A stretch of 64,000 bases of DNA from an uncultured Bacillota bacterium (GTDB taxonomy: Bacteria > Bacillota > Clostridia > Christensenellales > Borkfalkiaceae), in assembly GCA_949297575.1 (NCBI GenBank), contig CASFTB010000007.1:1-64000 (forward strand). The letters are read 5' to 3'. Positions 59,908 through 64,000 of the stretch are shown one piece after another. Under the pieces are notes generated by a model. That model had not been told where the DNA came from. It made no database searches and worked only from the letters and a program-made list of their open reading frames with translations. The position numbers and the translations under genes were made by a program. How positions within the stretch are numbered: the first letter of the stretch is position 1; every line of letters begins with the position of its first letter.

Positions 59908-62900
59908 ATGGTTTACAGAGTTTTTGTTGAAAAGAAGGAGAATCTGCAGGCGAAAAAGATCCGCGAAGATCTGGATGCACAGCTCGGCATCGCGGTGGAG
60001 GACCTGCGCGAGGTCATCCGCTACGATGCGGAGGGGATCAGCGAGGAGGAGCTGGAAGCGGCGATCGTCAACGTCTTTTCCGAGCCGCCCGTAGACAGCG
60101 TTTACCGCGAGCAGCTTCCCGTCGCCGACGGATATAAAGTGTTCGCGATCGCCTTTCTCGACGGTCAGTACGATCAGCGTGCAGACAGCGCCGCGCAGTG
60201 TATCCAGCTGCTCACGCAAAAGGCGCGCCCCCTCATCAAGTGCGCGCGCGTCATCTGCGTCAAGGGCGTCACGGACGCCGAGCTCTCGCGCATCAAAAAG
60301 CACCTCATCAACCCCGTCGAGAGCGCAGAAGTTTCCCTTGAAAAGCCGAAGACCCTTGCGCGCGCAAAGATGGAGACGCACGACGTCCCCGTCGTTGCGG
60401 GCTTTACCGGTATGACCGTAGACGAAGTCGCCGCATATCATAAGAAAAATGGCTTTGCCATGAGCGTAGAAGACCTCGTCTTCGTGCGCGATTATTTTAA
60501 AGAAGAGGGCAGAGATCCGACCGAAACGGAGATCAAAGTCATCGATACCTATTGGTCCGACCATTGCCGCCACACCACCTTTGCGACGGAGATCCAAAAG
60601 GTGGATATTAATTCCGACAATCCGCACATTTCCAAGGCATACGAGCTGTATCGGGATCTGTTTGACGAGTTCAACGCCTCCCGGAAAGACAAATATCCGT
60701 GCCTCATGGATATCGCGACGATCGCGGTCAAGAAGCTGAAAAAGGAGGGGAGGCTGGATAATCTCGATGTTTCCGACGAGATCAACGCCTGCTCTATCTG
60801 CATTGACGCGGAGATAGACGGCAAGGTCGAAAAATATCTCGTCATGTTTAAAAATGAGACGCACAATCACCCGACGGAGATCGAGCCCTTCGGCGGTGCG
60901 GCGACCTGCCTCGGCGGCGCCATCCGCGATCCGCTTTCGGGGCGCACCTATGTGTATCAGGCGATGCGCATCACGGGCAGTGCCGATCCCCGCGAAAAGT
61001 TGGCGGATACCCTTCCTGGCAAACTCCCGCAGCGCGTCATCACGAAGACTGCCGCGGCAGGCTTTTCCTCTTACGGCAACCAGATCGGCCTCGCGACGGG
61101 CATCGTCGACGAAGTGTATCACCCCGGCTATAAGGCAAAGCGCCTGGAAACGGGATTTGTCGTCGGCGGGGCAAAACGCGACATGGTCTACCGTGAAAAG
61201 CCGAAAAAAGGAGACATCATCATCCTGCTCGGCGGAGAGACGGGGCGCGACGGCTGCGGCGGTGCCACGGGCTCTTCCAAGGCGCACGATGCCCATTCTG
61301 TGGAGACGTGCGGTGCCGAAGTGCAGAAGGGCAACCCGCTCACAGAGCGCAAACTGCAGCGCCTGTTCCTCGACCCCGAAGTCACCCGCAAGATAAAAAA
61401 GTGCAACGATTTCGGTGCCGGAGGTGTTTCCGTCGCTATCGGCGAACTTGCGGACGGACTGGTCATCGACCTCGACAAGGTGCCTCTGAAATACGAAGGC
61501 CTTTCGGGAACGGAGCTCGCCATCTCCGAATCGCAGGAGCGCATGGCGGTCGTCGTTGCGGAAAAGGATAAAGACGAGTTTATCCGCCTCGCGGCCAAGG
61601 AAAACCTTGCCGCGACGCCCGTCGCGGTCGTCACAGACGATCGGCGCATGAAGATGCTCTTCAAAGGGAGGGCCATCGTCGATATCTCCCGCGACTTCCT
61701 CGATACCAACGGCGTCAAGCAGATCATTCAGGCAAAGATCGCGGACAACGTCACGCATTACTTTGATATCGAACACGGAGAATTCCGCGAAGACCTTCTG
61801 AAAAAACTCGCATCGCTCAACGTCTGCTCAAAGAAGGGGCTTTCGGAGATGTTCGATTCGACCATCGGCGCCCGCAGCGTCTATATGCCTTTCGGAGGCA
61901 AACGCCAGCTTACGCCCGCCATCGCGATGGCTGCCAAGATCTGCGGCGGAGAGACGGATGTTGCGACCGTCTCCGCTTACGGCTATTGCGCAGACCTCAT
62001 GAGCAGCAGCCCCTTTACGGGCGCGATCTACAGCATCGTCACCTCCGTCGCGAAGCTGATCGCTTCCGGGTGCGACTATGACGAGATCAGGCTCACCTTC
62101 CAGGAATTTTTTATGCGGCTGGGGAAAGACCCCGCGCGTTGGGGCGTACCGCTGTCCGCCTTGCTCGGCGCGCTGTATGCGCAGATCGGGCTCGGGCTGG
62201 GAGCTATCGGCGGCAAGGACAGTATGAGCGGCACATTTGAGCACATCGACGTCCCGCCTACGCTCATTTCCTTTGCGCTTGCACCTGCCAAGGCGAGCAA
62301 ACTTATTACGAACGTCCTCACCGAAACGGGCACAAAGCTGTATTGGATCCCCATGCATAAGGATCTCAACAAAGTTCCCGTGTTCGGCGAACTTGCGGAT
62401 ATGTACCGCGAGATCCATAAAAATATCCAAAGCGGCAATATCCGCTTCGCGACCGTCGTCGAAAACGGCGGCATCGCGGCGGCCGTCGCGAAGTCCTGCT
62501 TCGGAAACGGGCTCGGTTTCCGTTTTGAAGGGGACTGCGACTGTCTCCTCTCCGAACATTACGGCGAGATCCTCGTCTCCCTCGAGGATCCGGAAAGTTT
62601 GCATTGCACGAAGATCTTTGTGGGCGAAACGGCGGATGGAGACTTCGTTTACGACAAAGAAAAAGTCGCGCAGGAGGAGGCCGTCTCCGCTTTCCGCGGC
62701 ACTTTGGACCGCGTGTTCCCCGACCGTGCGGCGGCGGAAGGAAGGGCGCGAGATGTCGATTTCTCCGTCAAAACGCGCGCAAAGGGCGGAAAAGTAAAGG
62801 TTGTCCGCCCCCGCGTATTTATTCCCGTCTTCCCCGGCACGAACTGCGAACTCGATACGGAGCGCAGGTTCCGCCTCGCGGGTGCGGAATGTGAGACGGT

Positions 62901-63603
62901 CGTCGTCCGCAACCGCAGCGCGCAGGACATCGAAGAGAGCGTCCGCGCCATTGCGGCGGCGATCTCCCGCGCCAACATCATCGCCTTCCCCGGAGGGTTT
63001 TCGGGCGGCGACGAGCCGGACGGCAGCGGCAAATTCATTGCCACGACCTTCCGCAATCCCCGCATCGCAGAACAGGTCATGAAGCTTCTGCGGGAGCGCG
63101 ACGGCCTCATCCTCGGCATCTGCAACGGCTTCCAGGCGCTCATCAAACTCGGCCTTGTCCCTTACGGTGAAATAAGGCCGCTCACCGCAGAGAGCCCTAC
63201 GCTGACGTACAACAACATATCGCGCCACGTCTCCAAGCTGGTCGATATCCGCGTCGCGTCCGACAAGTCGCCGTGGCTTTCCGCCTGTAAGGTGGGCGAC
63301 GTGTTCACGGTGCCCGTTTCCCACGGGGAAGGCCGCATCGTCGCTCCGTTTGCCGCACTTGAACAGATGGCAGAGAACGGACAGATCGCGACGCAGTATT
63401 GCGACCTTTCCGGAAAGCCCTCGATGGAGTATCCCTTCAACCCGAACGGCTCCGCCTGGGCGATCGAGGGCGTCACTTCTCCTGACGGCAGGGTGTACGG
63501 CAAGATGGGGCACACGGAACGTGCCGGAGAGGATCTGTACAAAAACTGTACGGGCAACTTCGATATGAAGCTCTTTGAGAGTGGCGTCAAATACTTCAAA
63601 TGA
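59908..63603 (+). CDS. purL: Phosphoribosylformylglycinamidine synthase, large fused form
   Basis: Converts FGAR and glutamine to FGAM. 1231 aa, the single-chain form. An N-terminal PurS-like region is followed by two PurM-like ATPase halves (NETHNHPTEIEPFGGAATCLGG in pieces, GGRDGCGGATGS-type, GAGDGGV-like) and a C-terminal class I glutaminase with nucleophile Cys in GICNGFQ and PGGFSGGDEPDG. Separate purS and purQ genes are therefore not needed. The final gene of the purine operon. Confidence 0.97.
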   Translation: MVYRVFVEKKENLQAKKIREDLDAQLGIAVEDLREVIRYDAEGISEEELEAAIVNVFSEPPVDSVYREQLPVADGYKVFAIAFLDGQYDQRADSAAQCIQLLTQKARPLIKCARVICVKGVTDAELSRIKKHLINPVESAEVSLEKPKTLARAKMETHDVPVVAGFTGMTVDEVAAYHKKNGFAMSVEDLVFVRDYFKEEGRDPTETEIKVIDTYWSDHCRHTTFATEIQKVDINSDNPHISKAYELYRDLFDEFNASRKDKYPCLMDIATIAVKKLKKEGRLDNLDVSDEINACSICIDAEIDGKVEKYLVMFKNETHNHPTEIEPFGGAATCLGGAIRDPLSGRTYVYQAMRITGSADPREKLADTLPGKLPQRVITKTAAAGFSSYGNQIGLATGIVDEVYHPGYKAKRLETGFVVGGAKRDMVYREKPKKGDIIILLGGETGRDGCGGATGSSKAHDAHSVETCGAEVQKGNPLTERKLQRLFLDPEVTRKIKKCNDFGAGGVSVAIGELADGLVIDLDKVPLKYEGLSGTELAISESQERMAVVVAEKDKDEFIRLAAKENLAATPVAVVTDDRRMKMLFKGRAIVDISRDFLDTNGVKQIIQAKIADNVTHYFDIEHGEFREDLLKKLASLNVCSKKGLSEMFDSTIGARSVYMPFGGKRQLTPAIAMAAKICGGETDVATVSAYGYCADLMSSSPFTGAIYSIVTSVAKLIASGCDYDEIRLTFQEFFMRLGKDPARWGVPLSALLGALYAQIGLGLGAIGGKDSMSGTFEHIDVPPTLISFALAPAKASKLITNVLTETGTKLYWIPMHKDLNKVPVFGELADMYREIHKNIQSGNIRFATVVENGGIAAAVAKSCFGNGLGFRFEGDCDCLLSEHYGEILVSLEDPESLHCTKIFVGETADGDFVYDKEKVAQEEAVSAFRGTLDRVFPDRAAAEGRARDVDFSVKTRAKGGKVKVVRPRVFIPVFPGTNCELDTERRFRLAGAECETVVVRNRSAQDIEESVRAIAAAISRANIIAFPGGFSGGDEPDGSGKFIATTFRNPRIAEQVMKLLRERDGLILGICNGFQALIKLGLVPYGEIRPLTAESPTLTYNNISRHVSKLVDIRVASDKSPWLSACKVGDVFTVPVSHGEGRIVAPFAALEQMAENGQIATQYCDLSGKPSMEYPFNPNGSAWAIEGVTSPDGRVYGKMGHTERAGEDLYKNCTGNFDMKLFESGVKYFK

Positions 63604-63608
63604 TCGTC

Positions 63609-63647
63609 GGCGGGCAGGTCTTCAAGGCCTGCCCGCCTCTTTCTTCC
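63609..63647 (+). terminator. Terminator of the purine operon
   Basis: GGCGGGCAGG (63609-63618) and CCTGCCCGCC (63628-63637) form a 10-bp stem followed by TCTTTCTTCC. Just downstream AAAGGTCTGCCG occurs twice in tandem (about 63658-63682). Confidence 0.8.
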
Positions 63648-63697
63648 ATATTTTTCCAAAAGGTCTGCCGAAAGGTCTGCCGATTTTTTTCAAACGC

Positions 63698-63754
63698 TTT
63701 ACAAAAAATATATTTTGTGCTATTATAGAAATATACATACAGCATATAGTGCTG
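63698..63754 (+). promoter_or_regulatory. nrdR promoter with a downstream NrdR-box-like dyad
   Basis: TTTACA (63698-63703), 17 bp, TATTAT (63721-63726) with extended TGC. Then CAGCA-TATAG-TGCTG (63740-63754), an inverted repeat with an AT-rich centre like NrdR boxes, suggesting autoregulation. Confidence 0.55.
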
Positions 63755-63771
63755 AAAGGCGGAGTATTTTT

Positions 63772-64000
63772 ATGAAATGTATGTACTGCGGGTGCACGGA
63801 AAGCAAAGTTGTCGACAGCCGTTCGACGGATGAAGGAAGGACGATCCGCCGCCGCCGCGAGTGTATGCAGTGCGGGAGGCGCTTCACGACCTATGAGACC
63901 ATCGAAACGGCGCCCATCCTTGTCGTAAAAAATGGCGGCAACCGCCAGGCATTCGACCCGGGCAAGATCAAAAACGGCATCATCAAGGCCTGCGAAAAGA
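63772..64000 (+). CDS. nrdR: Transcriptional regulator NrdR (partial, runs off the window)
   Basis: ATP/dATP-sensing repressor of ribonucleotide reductase genes. The zinc ribbon (MKCMYCG...CMQCG), the [17 protein letters not shown] segment ([22 protein letters not shown]) and the start of the ATP-cone ([16 protein letters not shown]) are visible. 76 codons are in the window out of about 150; the rest lies beyond 64000. Confidence 0.96.
   Translation, partial: MKCMYCGCTESKVVDSRSTDEGRTIRRRRECMQCGRRFTTYETIETAPILVVKNGGNRQAFDPGKIKNGIIKACEK

Noticed and set aside
58540-61776. 1078-codon open frame on the minus strand opposite purD and purL
   Set aside because: The plus strand encodes complete PurD and PurL with all catalytic motifs. 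The antisense frame has no recognisable domain and arises from the GC-rich codon pattern.
63658-63682. Tandem AAAGGTCTGCCG as a CRISPR or IS repeat
   Set aside because: Only two copies without spacer, next to the purine terminator; probably a local duplication.

Overview
The window (roughly 55-58% GC by eye) reads as the chromosome of an anaerobic Firmicute of the class Clostridia. Evidence: the nadK-argR-recN-spoIVB gene order; sporulation genes (a SpoIVB protease with its catalytic triad and a candidate sigma-G promoter, a DUF2953/GerW pair, DacF-like carboxypeptidases); a Gram-positive LexA with a plausible autoregulatory site; a class A RNase P RNA; pta-ackA acetate fermentation; and oxygen-defence and Fe-S genes typical of strict anaerobes (reverse-rubrerythrin-like protein, EFR1-type ferredoxin, minimal sufCB, TM1266-type regulator). 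A gut lineage near Christensenellales is possible but is only an inference. There are no rRNA or tRNA genes, no CRISPR array and no transposase gene. Vegetative promoters are easy to read: -35 boxes TTGACA, TTTACT or TTGCNT, almost always 17 bp from TATAAT.

Layout. 1-320 holds hairpins and a promoter. 320-3034 is a polar amino-acid ABC transporter whose binding protein looks circularly permuted, plus a YerC-like repressor. 3123-5903 has an iron-type alcohol dehydrogenase and a large membrane-anchored protein with a uL15-like C-terminus. 6037-8542 is a GntR/YtrA-type operon with an ABC-2 exporter. 8597-9796 has lexA and two small proteins, followed by purB and sufCB. 13257-15880 has a ZIP transporter, a short-chain dehydrogenase and nadK. 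15892-21326 is argR-recN-spoIVB-deoB-punA. 21381-28136 is a cell-wall/sporulation block, rluB and two flavoproteins. 28401-31525 has pyk, rnpB and tmcAL. 31692-37667 has pta-ackA, rpmF, EFR1, a small alarmone synthetase, a paralogue of the membrane protein and a rubrerythrin behind a 20-bp perfect palindrome. 38423-44658 is an F-type ATP synthase operon with a drastically shortened delta subunit. 44817-47921 has an aconitase-like hydratase and a zinc macrodomain. 48186-51146 is a leader-RNA-controlled TM1266-like regulator followed by a NitT/TauT-type ABC transporter. 51270-53392 has a HAD phosphatase, mscL, a probable structured ncRNA and a small membrane protein. 53479-63603 is a de novo purine operon (purE-C-M-N-O-V-D-L) in which the usual bifunctional PurH is split into PurO plus a free AICAR transformylase. 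nrdR runs off the right edge.

How the genes fit together. The purine cluster with purB covers every step from GAR to IMP and on to AMP, except PurF. Pta/AckA, Pyk and the ATP synthase are the energy core. LexA, RecN and NrdR belong to genome maintenance. The least explained elements are: (1) a leader at 48221-48335 whose two copies of one 13-nt sequence build mutually exclusive antiterminator and terminator hairpins; (2) the permuted binding protein; (3) the 72-aa delta subunit; (4) the two-member YRRSF-domain family; and (5) the roughly 235-nt structured RNA at about 52844-53098.
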